64,000 nt of DNA from Salegentibacter sp. R32. GTDB taxonomy: Bacteria; Bacteroidota; Bacteroidia; Flavobacteriales; Flavobacteriaceae. The stretch spans positions 1 to 64,000 of the forward strand of contig NZ_RXOM01000065.1 of NCBI RefSeq assembly GCF_008692195.1, given 5' to 3'. How positions within the stretch are numbered: the first letter of the stretch is position 1; every line of letters begins with the position of its first letter. Positions 16,328-24,961 of the stretch are shown piece after piece. A program made the position numbers and the translations under genes. Below the pieces are notes generated by a model. It saw only the letters and a list, made by a program, of their open reading frames with translations, ran no database searches and was not told the DNA's origin.

Positions 16328-17458
16328 ATGAAATTTGATCTTTTAACGACCGATGCCAATAGCAAAGCCCGTGTAGGTGAAATTACCACCGACCATGGTA
16401 AAATAGAAACTCCTATTTTTATGCCGGTTGGGACAATTGCTACGGTAAAAGGCGTTCACCAAAAAGAATTAAAAGAAGAGATAAATCCTGATATTATTTT
16501 AGGGAATACCTATCATTTATATTTAAGGCCACAAACCAATATTCTTCAAAAAGCAGGTGGGTTGCATAAGTTTATGAACTGGGACCGAAATATTTTAACC
16601 GATAGCGGAGGTTACCAGGTGTATTCACTTTCAGCCAATCGAAAAATCAAGGAAGAAGGTGTAAAGTTTAAATCACATATCGATGGTTCTTACCACTTTT
16701 TTACGCCAGAACGAGCGATGGAAATTCAGCGGGCAATAGGAGCCGACATCATCATGGCTTTTGATGAATGTACACCTTATCCCTGCGATTATAGATACGC
16801 CAAAAAATCGATGCATATGACGCATCGTTGGTTGGATAGGTGTATCAGCCATTTTGAAAAAACTCCACCCCTTTACGGCTATGAGCAGACACTATTTCCT
16901 ATAGTTCAAGGAAGTACTTATAAAGATTTAAGGAAACAATCAGCAGAATATATTGCGAATGCCGGAGCAGCAGGGAATGCTATTGGTGGACTTTCAGTAG
17001 GAGAACCGGCAGAAGAAATGTACGCGATGACTGAAGTCGTCACTGAAATTTTACCGGAAGATAAACCACGCTATTTAATGGGCGTGGGAACACCTATTAA
17101 TATTCTTGAAAATATCGCGTTGGGCATAGATATGTTTGATTGTGTGATGCCTACCAGAAATGGTCGTAACGGAATGCTATTTACCGCTCACGGAACCATT
17201 AATATTAAGAACAAAAAGTGGGAAGACGATTTTTCTCCTATAGATGAAATGGGAATCACTTGGGTAGATACCGAATATTCTAAAGCTTACGTAAGACATT
17301 TATTTTCGGTAAATGAAATGCTTGGCAGGCAAATTGCTACGATTCATAATTTAGGATTTTACCTTTGGTTGGTCAGAGAAGCTAGAAAGCATATTTTAGC
17401 AGGAGATTTTAGAACTTGGAAAGACCAGATGGTGAAACAAATGGATAAAAGGTTATAG
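16328..17458 (+). CDS. tgt: tRNA-guanine transglycosylase
   Basis: This enzyme exchanges guanine-34 for preQ1 in GUN-anticodon tRNAs on the way to queuosine. The barrel carries the catalytic acids Asp92 in LTDSGGYQVYS and Asp271 in MFDCVMPTRNGRNG, plus the GGLSVGEP substrate loop. The region that normally holds the zinc ligands CxCxxC reads FSPIDEMGITWVDTEYSKAY and has no cysteine, although the later His in TIHNLGF is kept. I believe this loss is shared by related flavobacteria, but cannot check. The length (376) is normal. The next gene begins one base after the stop codon. Confidence 0.93.
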   Translation: MKFDLLTTDANSKARVGEITTDHGKIETPIFMPVGTIATVKGVHQKELKEEINPDIILGNTYHLYLRPQTNILQKAGGLHKFMNWDRNILTDSGGYQVYSLSANRKIKEEGVKFKSHIDGSYHFFTPERAMEIQRAIGADIIMAFDECTPYPCDYRYAKKSMHMTHRWLDRCISHFEKTPPLYGYEQTLFPIVQGSTYKDLRKQSAEYIANAGAAGNAIGGLSVGEPAEEMYAMTEVVTEILPEDKPRYLMGVGTPINILENIALGIDMFDCVMPTRNGRNGMLFTAHGTINIKNKKWEDDFSPIDEMGITWVDTEYSKAYVRHLFSVNEMLGRQIATIHNLGFYLWLVREARKHILAGDFRTWKDQMVKQMDKRL

Positions 17459-17459
17459 C

Positions 17460-18536
17460 TTGAAAATATTAGACTGGTACATACTTAAACGCTATTTGGG
17501 TACATTTATCATGTTACTCATTCTATTTATTCCCATTGGGATCACCGTTAATTTAGCGGAAAAAATAGATAAAATTTTAGAAAACGAAGTACCATTTATA
17601 GAAGTGGTCTATTATTATATAGATTTCACCATCTACTTTGCCAACTTACTTTTCCCTATATTTTTATTCCTTTCTACTATTTGGTTTACCTCAAAATTGG
17701 CCAATAATACCGAAGTGATAGCCTTTTTAAGTTCTGGGGTTTCCTTTTATCGATTCCTTCGGCCTTATTTAATTGGAGCTACCATTGTTTGTTTAGGAGC
17801 TTTATTTCTTTCGATGTATTTAGCACCGGTGGCCAACAATGGCTATAATGAATTTAAATACAAATACCTGAAAAAAGGGGCATCAGTCCAAGAAACGCGG
17901 GATGTTTATCGGCAAATAAACGATAATGAATTTATCTATGCCAGTAACTTTAGGCCTGATGCTGGAACGGCTAGTAATTTCACCTTAGAGCATTTTGAAG
18001 ATGACGAAATGAAATTTAAAATCCGTGCCGACCGTTTGGAATATAATAAAGAAGATTCTACCTACACCTTAACACGGTACGAAAAGCGAACCATAGGTGA
18101 ACGCGATGATATTTTGGAAAGCGAAACCAAATACGATACGATTTTACCGTTTGAGATAGACGCTTTGACACCTGTCACCTATATTGCTGAAACATTAACT
18201 TATACTGAACTTAATCAATTTATTAAAGATGAACAGCGTCGCGGTTCCGGTAATATCAATATCTATAAAGTAGTTGCTTACAAACGTTGGAGTATTCCCG
18301 TTTCAGCTTATATCTTAACTTTTATCGCCGTTTCCGTTTCTGCTATGAAAAGAAGAGGAGGTATGGGAGTTAACCTTGCTGTTGGGATTTCCATTGCCTT
18401 TTCTTATGTTTTCTTAGACAAAGTGTTTGGAACGATTGCAGAGAAATCTACCTTTTCCCCGTTAATTGCAGTTTGGTTCCCTAATATTGTCTTCGGAATT
18501 TTAGCACTCGTTTTATTGAACAGAGCTAAGCGATAA
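17460..18536 (+). CDS. LptF/LptG-family permease
   Basis: This is one of the two transmembrane subunits that, with the LptB ATPase, pull lipopolysaccharide out of the inner membrane. There are three N-terminal transmembrane helices (LGTFIMLLILFIPIG near residue 15), a periplasmic beta-jellyroll (about 130-260) and three C-terminal helices (from about 280). The start codon is TTG, one base after the tgt stop, which keeps the typical KILDWYILKRYLGTF beginning. I cannot tell LptF from LptG with certainty, and the partner is not in this window. Co-transcription with tgt is common in this group. Confidence 0.88.
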   Translation: MKILDWYILKRYLGTFIMLLILFIPIGITVNLAEKIDKILENEVPFIEVVYYYIDFTIYFANLLFPIFLFLSTIWFTSKLANNTEVIAFLSSGVSFYRFLRPYLIGATIVCLGALFLSMYLAPVANNGYNEFKYKYLKKGASVQETRDVYRQINDNEFIYASNFRPDAGTASNFTLEHFEDDEMKFKIRADRLEYNKEDSTYTLTRYEKRTIGERDDILESETKYDTILPFEIDALTPVTYIAETLTYTELNQFIKDEQRRGSGNINIYKVVAYKRWSIPVSAYILTFIAVSVSAMKRRGGMGVNLAVGISIAFSYVFLDKVFGTIAEKSTFSPLIAVWFPNIVFGILALVLLNRAKR

Positions 18537-18587
18537 TTCTCCAAAAAGAAACTCAATAATTAAAACTTTTTTAGCTAATAAGTTTTA

Positions 18588-18595
18588 TATATTTG
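18588..18595 (+). promoter_or_regulatory. -7 box of the accA promoter
   Basis: TATATTTG matches TAnnTTTG and lies 33 bases before the accA start. The upstream -33 element is not clear. Confidence 0.45.
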
Positions 18596-18628
18596 TAAGC
18601 TATAATTATAAAAAGCCTCATTCATATT

Positions 18629-19582
18629 ATGGAATATTTAGACTTTGAGTTGCCCATTAAAGAGCTGGAAGAGCAATATGAAAAAGCGTGTGCGATAGGG
18701 AAAGATAGTGCGGTAGATGTAAGCTCAACCTGCAAGCAAATTGAGAAAAAGCTAAAAGAAACCAAGAAAGATATATATAAAAATTTAACGGCTTGGCAGA
18801 GAGTCCAACTTTCTAGGCATCCCAACCGTCCTTATACTTTAGACTATATCAAAGCACTTTGCGGAGATAATTTTCTTGAACTGCATGGCGATAGAAATGT
18901 AAAAGACGATAAAGCCATGGTCGGCGGTTTAGGAAAAATTGGTAACCAAAGTTTTATGATTATTGGTCAGCAGAAAGGCTACAATACCAAAACCCGACAA
19001 TACCGAAATTTCGGGATGGCCAATCCGGAAGGTTACCGGAAAGCCCTTCGTTTAATGAAGTCAGCCGAGAAATTTGGTTTGCCTATTCTTACTTTTATCG
19101 ATACTCCCGGAGCTTATCCCGGTCTAGAAGCAGAAGAGCGTGGACAAGGGGAAGCCATTGCCCGCAATATCTTTGAAATGACCAAACTGAAAACTCAAGT
19201 TTTTGTGGTGGTGATTGGAGAAGGAGCCAGCGGTGGAGCGTTAGGAATTGGCGTGGGAGACAAGGTAATGATGTTAGAAAATGCTTGGTATTCTGTGATT
19301 TCTCCGGAAAACTGTTCTTCCATACTCTGGAGAAGCTGGGACCATAAAGAACAAGCTGCAGAAGCCTTGAAACTTACCGCGAAAGATGCTAAAAAATTAG
19401 AGGTTATCGATGCTATTATTAAAGAACCCATTGGAGGAGCACATAGTGACCGTGAAGCCATGTTCAGTACGTTGAAAAAAGTTGTGTTAGATTCTTTTGA
19501 AGAAACAAAAAACTTATCAATAGAAGAATTGATTCAAAAACGAATGGAGAAATATTCCAACATGGGAGTCTTCAAAGGCTAA
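18629..19582 (+). CDS. accA: Acetyl-CoA carboxylase, carboxyltransferase subunit alpha
   Basis: With AccD this forms the carboxyltransferase that moves CO2 from biotin to acetyl-CoA, the first step of fatty-acid synthesis. The N-terminal helix [11 protein letters not shown] and the [11 protein letters not shown] element are typical. The crotonase-like core shows [20 protein letters not shown] and [15 protein letters not shown], the oxyanion-hole glycines. The length of 317 is the family norm. A terminator follows closely, so accA is probably the last gene of its transcript. Confidence 0.95.
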   Translation: MEYLDFELPIKELEEQYEKACAIGKDSAVDVSSTCKQIEKKLKETKKDIYKNLTAWQRVQLSRHPNRPYTLDYIKALCGDNFLELHGDRNVKDDKAMVGGLGKIGNQSFMIIGQQKGYNTKTRQYRNFGMANPEGYRKALRLMKSAEKFGLPILTFIDTPGAYPGLEAEERGQGEAIARNIFEMTKLKTQVFVVVIGEGASGGALGIGVGDKVMMLENAWYSVISPENCSSILWRSWDHKEQAAEALKLTAKDAKKLEVIDAIIKEPIGGAHSDREAMFSTLKKVVLDSFEETKNLSIEELIQKRMEKYSNMGVFKG

Positions 19583-19605
19583 GTCCTTTAGAATAAAACT
19601 TCTTG

Positions 19606-19637
19606 AAAAAATCCGGATGTTAAATCTGGATTTTTTT
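19606..19637 (+). terminator. Terminator after accA
   Basis: The stem AAAAAATCC-GGAT pairs with ATCTGGATTTTTT with one wobble position, and a T run follows, 24 bases after the accA stop codon. Confidence 0.8.
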
Positions 19638-19749
19638 ATACTTATTAACAGCAAAAATTAGTTATCAACATACAGAATGTTTATAATCGGTGAATTATCC
19701 GAGAAGGAATTTTTCGCCTTCTAATTAACATTTTTTTTACATTCGTTCT

Positions 19750-21300
19750 ATGGAAAAAGTAAAGGTGTCGCAACAATATAATTTTGGTCGAGGAAATGTA
19801 ATTAATCTCGAGAAAGGAAAAATACCCCCTCAAGCAGTTGATTTAGAAGAAGTTGTGCTTGGGGCGATGATGATTGATAAAAAAGGGGTAGATGAAGTTG
19901 TAGATATTTTGCACCCGGATGCTTTCTACAAAGAAGCTCACCAGCATATTTTTGATGCTATCTTTAAACTCTTTAAAGAAGGCTCTCCAATTGACTTATT
20001 AACCGTTTCAAGCCAATTAAAGAAAGACGGGAAACTGGAAGCCTGTGGCGGTGATTATTACATCATTCAATTAACCCAAAAAGTATCTTCTTCAGCACAT
20101 ATTGAGTTCCACGCGAGGATCATTCTTCAGAAATATATTCAGCGTAGCTTGATTAAAATCTCTAATGAAATTATTGAAGATTCCTACGATGAATCAACCG
20201 ATGTTTTTGATTTGTTAGATAAAGCTGAAGCAAAACTGTATGAGGTTACCCAAGGTAACATTAAAAAATCTTCAGAAACCGCACAGAGTTTAGTAACGCA
20301 AGCTTTAAAGAAAATTGAAGATATTTCCAATAAAGAGGGTTTAAGTGGTATTCCTTCCGGTTTCGAAAGATTAGATAAATTAACGTCCGGTTGGCAGCCC
20401 AGTGATTTAATTATTGTGGCGGCAAGACCGGGTATGGGTAAAACCGCACTTACCCTTTCGATGGCAAGAAATATTTCTGTAGATCAAAATATTCCAGTAG
20501 CATTTTTCTCCTTAGAGATGTCATCGGTACAGTTAATTACACGTCTTATTTCTTCGGAAACGGGACTTTCTTCAGAAAAATTAAGAACAGGAAAACTAGA
20601 AACCCACGAGTGGGAGCAGCTCAATGTTAAAGTAAAAGACCTTGAGAAAGCTCCGTTGTTTATCGATGATACCCCATCGCTTTCCATTTTCGATTTACGG
20701 GCAAAAGCAAGACGTTTGGCCTCACAACATGGGATTAAGCTCATCGTGATTGATTATTTGCAATTAATGACCGCAGCCACCGGAAATAAAGGAGGAAACC
20801 GTGAACAGGAAATCTCTACCATTTCCCGTAACCTGAAAGCGTTGGCAAAAGAATTGGAAGTTCCCGTGATTGCACTTTCCCAGCTTTCCCGTGCGGTAGA
20901 AACCCGTGGAGGAAGCAAAAGGCCCTTACTTTCCGACCTCCGTGAATCTGGGGCGATTGAGCAGGATGCCGATATTGTATCGTTTATTTACCGACCTGAA
21001 TATTATAAAATTGAAGAATGGGATGATGAAGAACGTTCGCCTACCGAAGGACAAGCCGAGTTTATCGTCGCCAAGCACAGAAATGGTGGTCTGGAAAACA
21101 TCCGCTTGAAGTTCGAAGGTCACTTGGGTAGATTTGGGAACTTGGAAACTTTCGATTCCCCTTTCGAGTTTCATTCAAAAATGAATGATGGGGAAGAAGA
21201 AAATCCTTTCAGTACACCACCAAATTTCCCATCGGCAGATGAAGCTTTTGGTAAGCCGGATAATTCCGCTCCTGACGACGATAACGAAGTTCCTTTCTAA
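19750..21300 (+). CDS. dnaB: Replicative DNA helicase
   Basis: This is the hexameric 5'-3' helicase that unwinds DNA at the fork and binds primase. The N-terminal domain (about residues 25-130: PPQAVDLEEVVLGAMM) is followed by a linker and the RecA-like motor. Walker A is ARPGMGKTAL (about 225), motif H2 IVIDYLQLM is near 335, H3 is LSQLSRAVE, and H4 is LSDLRESGAIEQDADIV. The acidic, Pro-rich tail ends in DNEVPF, like the tip that SSB and DnaB tails often carry. There is no intein. The gene stands alone between accA and the envelope protein gene. Confidence 0.95.
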   Translation: MEKVKVSQQYNFGRGNVINLEKGKIPPQAVDLEEVVLGAMMIDKKGVDEVVDILHPDAFYKEAHQHIFDAIFKLFKEGSPIDLLTVSSQLKKDGKLEACGGDYYIIQLTQKVSSSAHIEFHARIILQKYIQRSLIKISNEIIEDSYDESTDVFDLLDKAEAKLYEVTQGNIKKSSETAQSLVTQALKKIEDISNKEGLSGIPSGFERLDKLTSGWQPSDLIIVAARPGMGKTALTLSMARNISVDQNIPVAFFSLEMSSVQLITRLISSETGLSSEKLRTGKLETHEWEQLNVKVKDLEKAPLFIDDTPSLSIFDLRAKARRLASQHGIKLIVIDYLQLMTAATGNKGGNREQEISTISRNLKALAKELEVPVIALSQLSRAVETRGGSKRPLLSDLRESGAIEQDADIVSFIYRPEYYKIEEWDDEERSPTEGQAEFIVAKHRNGGLENIRLKFEGHLGRFGNLETFDSPFEFHSKMNDGEEENPFSTPPNFPSADEAFGKPDNSAPDDDNEVPF

Positions 21301-21409
21301 TTCTTCAAGAATAAGAATCGATTGGAATAAAATTTGTTTATTTTTAGGTTGAATAGATTTCAGGAGAAATAAAGCTGAATTCATTCAACCTTTTTAATTT
21401 AAATGAACA

Positions 21410-22672
21410 ATGAAAAAATACCTACTTATACTTCTTATATTATTACTTATCCCTTTTCAAAATTATGCCTCGTATGTGTTGATTCCGATGGATGCTGAAT
21501 CACAAACCGATCATTTAAAAGCTTATGGAATTACCTATTGGGTATTGAATAAACAACAAAAAGTAAAATGGCTGTTGAATTATCGTGGGGGTTCATTTTT
21601 AATGCTCGACACCGAAGAATTAAGAAGGGAGTGTAAAATACGTGGTGTTTCTTTTGAAGTGATTAGTGATGGGAAAACCCAAAATATTTTAGATGAAATC
21701 GCGAGTCCGTCGCAAAATCAGGATGCGGTGATTTTGGAAAAAGCTCCAAAAATTGCGGTATATACCCCAAAAGGAAATGCTCCTTGGGACGATGCTGTAA
21801 CGATGGTGCTGACGTATGCAGAAATTCCTTACGAAAAAGTTTACGATAAAGAAGTGTTAAACGATGAGCTTTTACTTTACGATTGGTTGCACTTACACCA
21901 CGAAGATTTTACCGGTCAATATGGTAAATTCTATCGAGCTTATCGGGCGGCTCCTTGGTATATTGAAGAAAAAAGAGCTGCGGAAGAATTAGCAACCGAG
22001 CTCGGTTACGACAAAGTTTCTCAAGAAAAACTAGCCGTAGCCCAAAAAATAAGGGACTATGTAATTGGTGGCGGATTTATGTTTGCCATGTGTAGCGCTA
22101 CCGATAGTTTTGATATAGCCCTTTCTGCCGATGGCGTAGACATTTGCGAACCGATGTTTGATGGTGATGCCAGCGAACCTGCCTATCAAAGTAAAATAGA
22201 TTACGATAAAACTTTTGCTTTTACTGATTATACTTTGGAACGAAGCCCGATGGTGTACGAGTTTTCTTCTATAGATATGACTACCCAACGTCGAATCCCA
22301 AAAGAAACCGATTATTTTTCCTTAATGAATTATTCGGCAAAATGGGATCCTATCCCTACCATGCTTTGCCAAAATCATACCTCTTTAGTGAAAGGTTTTA
22401 TGGGGCAAACCACTTCCTTTAAGCGAGATGAAATTAAACCCACCGTTTTAGTGATGGGAGAAAATAAAACCAATGGGGAAGCACGTTACATTCACGGGAT
22501 TAAAGGAAAAGGCTTTTTTACATTTTATGGCGGACACGACCCGGAAGATTATCAGCACAAAGTGGGCGACCCAAAAACCGAACTTTCCTTGCATCCGAAT
22601 TCGCCGGGTTACCGACTTATTTTAAATAATGTGTTATTTCCGGCGGCGAGAAAGAAAAAACAGAAAACCTGA
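21410..22672 (+). CDS. Secreted conserved Bacteroidota protein, GATase1/ThuA-like
   Basis: This 420-residue exported protein starts with a signal peptide (residues 1-20, LLILLLIPFQNYAS). The N-terminal part resembles a small alpha/beta domain and the middle a class I glutamine amidotransferase-like or ThuA-like fold, with KIAVYTPKGNAPWDDAV, DWLHLHHEDFTG and GGGFMFAMCSATDSFD; the Cys in AMCSATD occupies a nucleophile-like place. Relatives are often labelled asparagine synthetase B, but the sequence does not show a synthetase domain and I do not support that name. LacI follows after 10 bases, so the two could be co-transcribed. Function is unknown. Confidence 0.7.
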   Translation: MKKYLLILLILLLIPFQNYASYVLIPMDAESQTDHLKAYGITYWVLNKQQKVKWLLNYRGGSFLMLDTEELRRECKIRGVSFEVISDGKTQNILDEIASPSQNQDAVILEKAPKIAVYTPKGNAPWDDAVTMVLTYAEIPYEKVYDKEVLNDELLLYDWLHLHHEDFTGQYGKFYRAYRAAPWYIEEKRAAEELATELGYDKVSQEKLAVAQKIRDYVIGGGFMFAMCSATDSFDIALSADGVDICEPMFDGDASEPAYQSKIDYDKTFAFTDYTLERSPMVYEFSSIDMTTQRRIPKETDYFSLMNYSAKWDPIPTMLCQNHTSLVKGFMGQTTSFKRDEIKPTVLVMGENKTNGEARYIHGIKGKGFFTFYGGHDPEDYQHKVGDPKTELSLHPNSPGYRLILNNVLFPAARKKKQKT

Positions 22673-22682
22673 TTTTTTGTAA

Positions 22683-23672
22683 ATGAAAAAAGTTTCCCTC
22701 AAAGACATTGCGAAAAAAGCAGGAGTCTCCACGGCGACCGTATCTTATGTGCTTGGTAACAAAAAATGTAGGGTAAGTGAAGCTACCAAACAACGAATAC
22801 GGGAGATTGCCAAAGAACTAAATTATCAACCCAATCAAATTGCTAAAAGTTTAAAAAGTGGTAAAACCTATACTATTGGTTTAATTGTCGCCGATATTTC
22901 AAATCCTTTTTTCGCGAATCTAGCGCGGGTCATTGAAGATGAAGCAGCGAAATACGATTATACTGTAATTTTTGGAAGTTCAGATGAAAGTGCTCAAAAA
23001 TCTTGGAAGCTCATTCAATTTTTACAGAACAGACAGGTAGATGGTTTTATAATTGTGCCTACAGAAAATTCTGAATATCAAATTGAATATCTTCAGCAAC
23101 AAAAAGTCCCTTTTGTTTTATTAGATCGTTACTTTCCCAAATTGAGCACCACCAATGTTGTCATCAATAATTTTGAAGTAGCTTCAACAATGGTAAATGA
23201 TTTAATGAAGGCTTCCCAAAAAAAAATAGGAATGATTGCTTATAAAAACTCCCTTATTCACATGGAAGAACGTATTCGTGGTTTTCAAGAAGCTTCCAAA
23301 GCCACAGAGAAATTCATTGAAAGGGTTAATTTTAATGCTATTGAGACAGAAGTTGAATTAGCTTTAGATAAATTGATAAAAAATGGGGTGGATGCTTTAT
23401 TTTTCGCTACCAATTCATTAGCCGTTGCGGGACTGAGAGTACTTCAGAAAAATAATATAAAAATTCCACAAGAAATTGCATTGGCCAGTTTTGATGAAAG
23501 TGAAGCTTTTGAATTTTTTTATAGTCCGGTAAGCTATATTCAGCAGCCCATTAAAGAGATGGGAGAATGTGCAGTTCAACTATTATTGAATAAAATCAAT
23601 ACCGGTGGAACCGAAGAAAAAACTGAAAAGTTAACTGCTAAATGTGTCTTTAGAAAATCTACCCAAAAGTAA
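22683..23672 (+). CDS. LacI-family transcriptional regulator
   Basis: This is a repressor-type regulator with the DNA-binding domain VSLKDIAKKAGVSTATVSYVL at residues 3-23, the hinge helix at about 50-60, and a periplasmic-binding-protein-like sugar sensor (about 63-329, starting YTIGLIVADISNPFF). The C-terminus has the usual QQPIKEMGECAVQLLL segment. The effector is probably a sugar released by the products of the next two genes. A palindromic operator (TTAAACGTTTAA) 26 bases past its own stop codon lies in the promoter of the GH172 gene, which makes that gene and the sulfatase the likely targets. Confidence 0.92.
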   Translation: MKKVSLKDIAKKAGVSTATVSYVLGNKKCRVSEATKQRIREIAKELNYQPNQIAKSLKSGKTYTIGLIVADISNPFFANLARVIEDEAAKYDYTVIFGSSDESAQKSWKLIQFLQNRQVDGFIIVPTENSEYQIEYLQQQKVPFVLLDRYFPKLSTTNVVINNFEVASTMVNDLMKASQKKIGMIAYKNSLIHMEERIRGFQEASKATEKFIERVNFNAIETEVELALDKLIKNGVDALFFATNSLAVAGLRVLQKNNIKIPQEIALASFDESEAFEFFYSPVSYIQQPIKEMGECAVQLLLNKINTGGTEEKTEKLTAKCVFRKSTQK

Positions 23673-23687
23673 ATTTTCTTTTTTTAT

Positions 23688-23718
23688 TTTGAATTGATTA
23701 AACGTTTAACCATCTTTG
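23688..23718 (+). promoter_or_regulatory. Promoter with LacI-type operator before the GH172 gene
   Basis: TTTG (23688-23691) and CATCTTTG (23711-23718) are spaced by 19 bases, matching the Bacteroidota promoter form with one change. The perfect palindrome TTAAACGTTTAA at 23698-23709 fills the spacer, so a bound LacI protein would block RNA polymerase. The regulator gene lies immediately upstream. Confidence 0.75.
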
Positions 23719-23739
23719 TTTAATCTAAAAATACTACTG

Positions 23740-24960
23740 ATGAAGACAATTATTTTTTCTCTATTTATTCTGATGAGCTTACATATAACAGCTCAAAATT
23801 TATATGATTTACCGGAAAATGTAGAAACCCGTTGGGCGAGTTTTGAAAATCCAAAAGCCAAAAAAGGAGTCGCAGCCAAAGAAAATCAAGGAGCTAAAGG
23901 GCATCCTTTTGACCGTATTCCGGCAGGTGAAAGTGTAGATTTAGTAAATGTAAATGGCAGTGGGGTAATTAATCGAATTTGGTTAACTATAAGTGACCGT
24001 TCACCGGAAATGCTTAGGTCGTTAAAAATAGAAATGTTTTGGGATGATGAAAGTCAACCGGCAGTATCCGTTCCGTTAGGTGATTTTTTCGGAGTGGGCT
24101 TAGGCAAGCGAGTGGCTTTTGAAAGTGCTTTTTTCTCAGATCCGGAAGGTCGTTCTTTTAACTGCACCATTCCTATGCCTTTTAAAACAGGGGCAAGAAT
24201 TACCATTACTAATGAATCGGATAAACGTTTAGATGCTATTTTTTATGATGTAAATATGCTTCAGAAAAAACATACAGCTAACGAGTTGTTATATTTTCAC
24301 GCCTACTGGAATCGCGATTTAGCTACTAAACCGGGAACTGCCTTTACCCTTCTGCCAAAAGTGGAAGGAAAAGGACGTTTTTTAGGAACCAATATTGGCG
24401 TTTTTACCAATAAAAAATATGAAGATACTTGGTGGGGTGAAGGTGAAGTAAAGATCTATTTGGATGGCGATACCAATTATCCTAGCTTAGCCGGTTCGGG
24501 TACCGAAGATTATATTGGTACCGCTTATGGTCAAGGAACGTACAGTAATCAGTACCAAGGATCGTTAGTGGCCAATAAAGAGCAAGGAGCTTTTGCTTTT
24601 TATCGTTACCATATTCCGGATCCCGTCTATTTTTACAATGATATAAAAGTAACTATTCAGCAAATGGGAGGTGCTCCAAGAAACAAAGTAAGGGAGTTGG
24701 TGAAAAATGGTGCCGAACTAATTCCGGTTACCGTAGATCACGCACCTAATTTCACTAAGTTATTAGAAATGAAAAATCCACCAAAATTAAATGATGAAGA
24801 TTTTCCTAGGGGATGGACCAACTTCTATCGCAGTGATGATGTTTCAGCAACAGCCTATTTTTATCTGAATAACCCCACTCATAATTTACCAAAACTTCAG
24901 CCACAGGAAACTCGAGCTAAGGATTTACATACAGCAGAAATTGTAAAAAATGGTCTTTAA
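23740..24960 (+). CDS. DUF2961 protein, glycoside hydrolase family 172
   Basis: This is a secreted enzyme of the DUF2961 family, now GH172. Characterised members are alpha-D-arabinofuranosidases or make and break difructose dianhydrides; the substrate here is not known. A signal peptide ends at residues 17-19 (ITAQ). Family landmarks are GHPFDRIPAGES (near residue 60), the beta-jellyroll core with VPLGDFFGVGLG, and GTEDYIGTAYGQG (near 255). I chose the ATG at 23740 because it gives a clean signal peptide; a TTG 24 bases upstream lies in the promoter. The sulfatase gene follows one base after its stop. No SusC/SusD pair is nearby. Confidence 0.88.
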   Translation: MKTIIFSLFILMSLHITAQNLYDLPENVETRWASFENPKAKKGVAAKENQGAKGHPFDRIPAGESVDLVNVNGSGVINRIWLTISDRSPEMLRSLKIEMFWDDESQPAVSVPLGDFFGVGLGKRVAFESAFFSDPEGRSFNCTIPMPFKTGARITITNESDKRLDAIFYDVNMLQKKHTANELLYFHAYWNRDLATKPGTAFTLLPKVEGKGRFLGTNIGVFTNKKYEDTWWGEGEVKIYLDGDTNYPSLAGSGTEDYIGTAYGQGTYSNQYQGSLVANKEQGAFAFYRYHIPDPVYFYNDIKVTIQQMGGAPRNKVRELVKNGAELIPVTVDHAPNFTKLLEMKNPPKLNDEDFPRGWTNFYRSDDVSATAYFYLNNPTHNLPKLQPQETRAKDLHTAEIVKNGL

Positions 24961-24961
24961 A

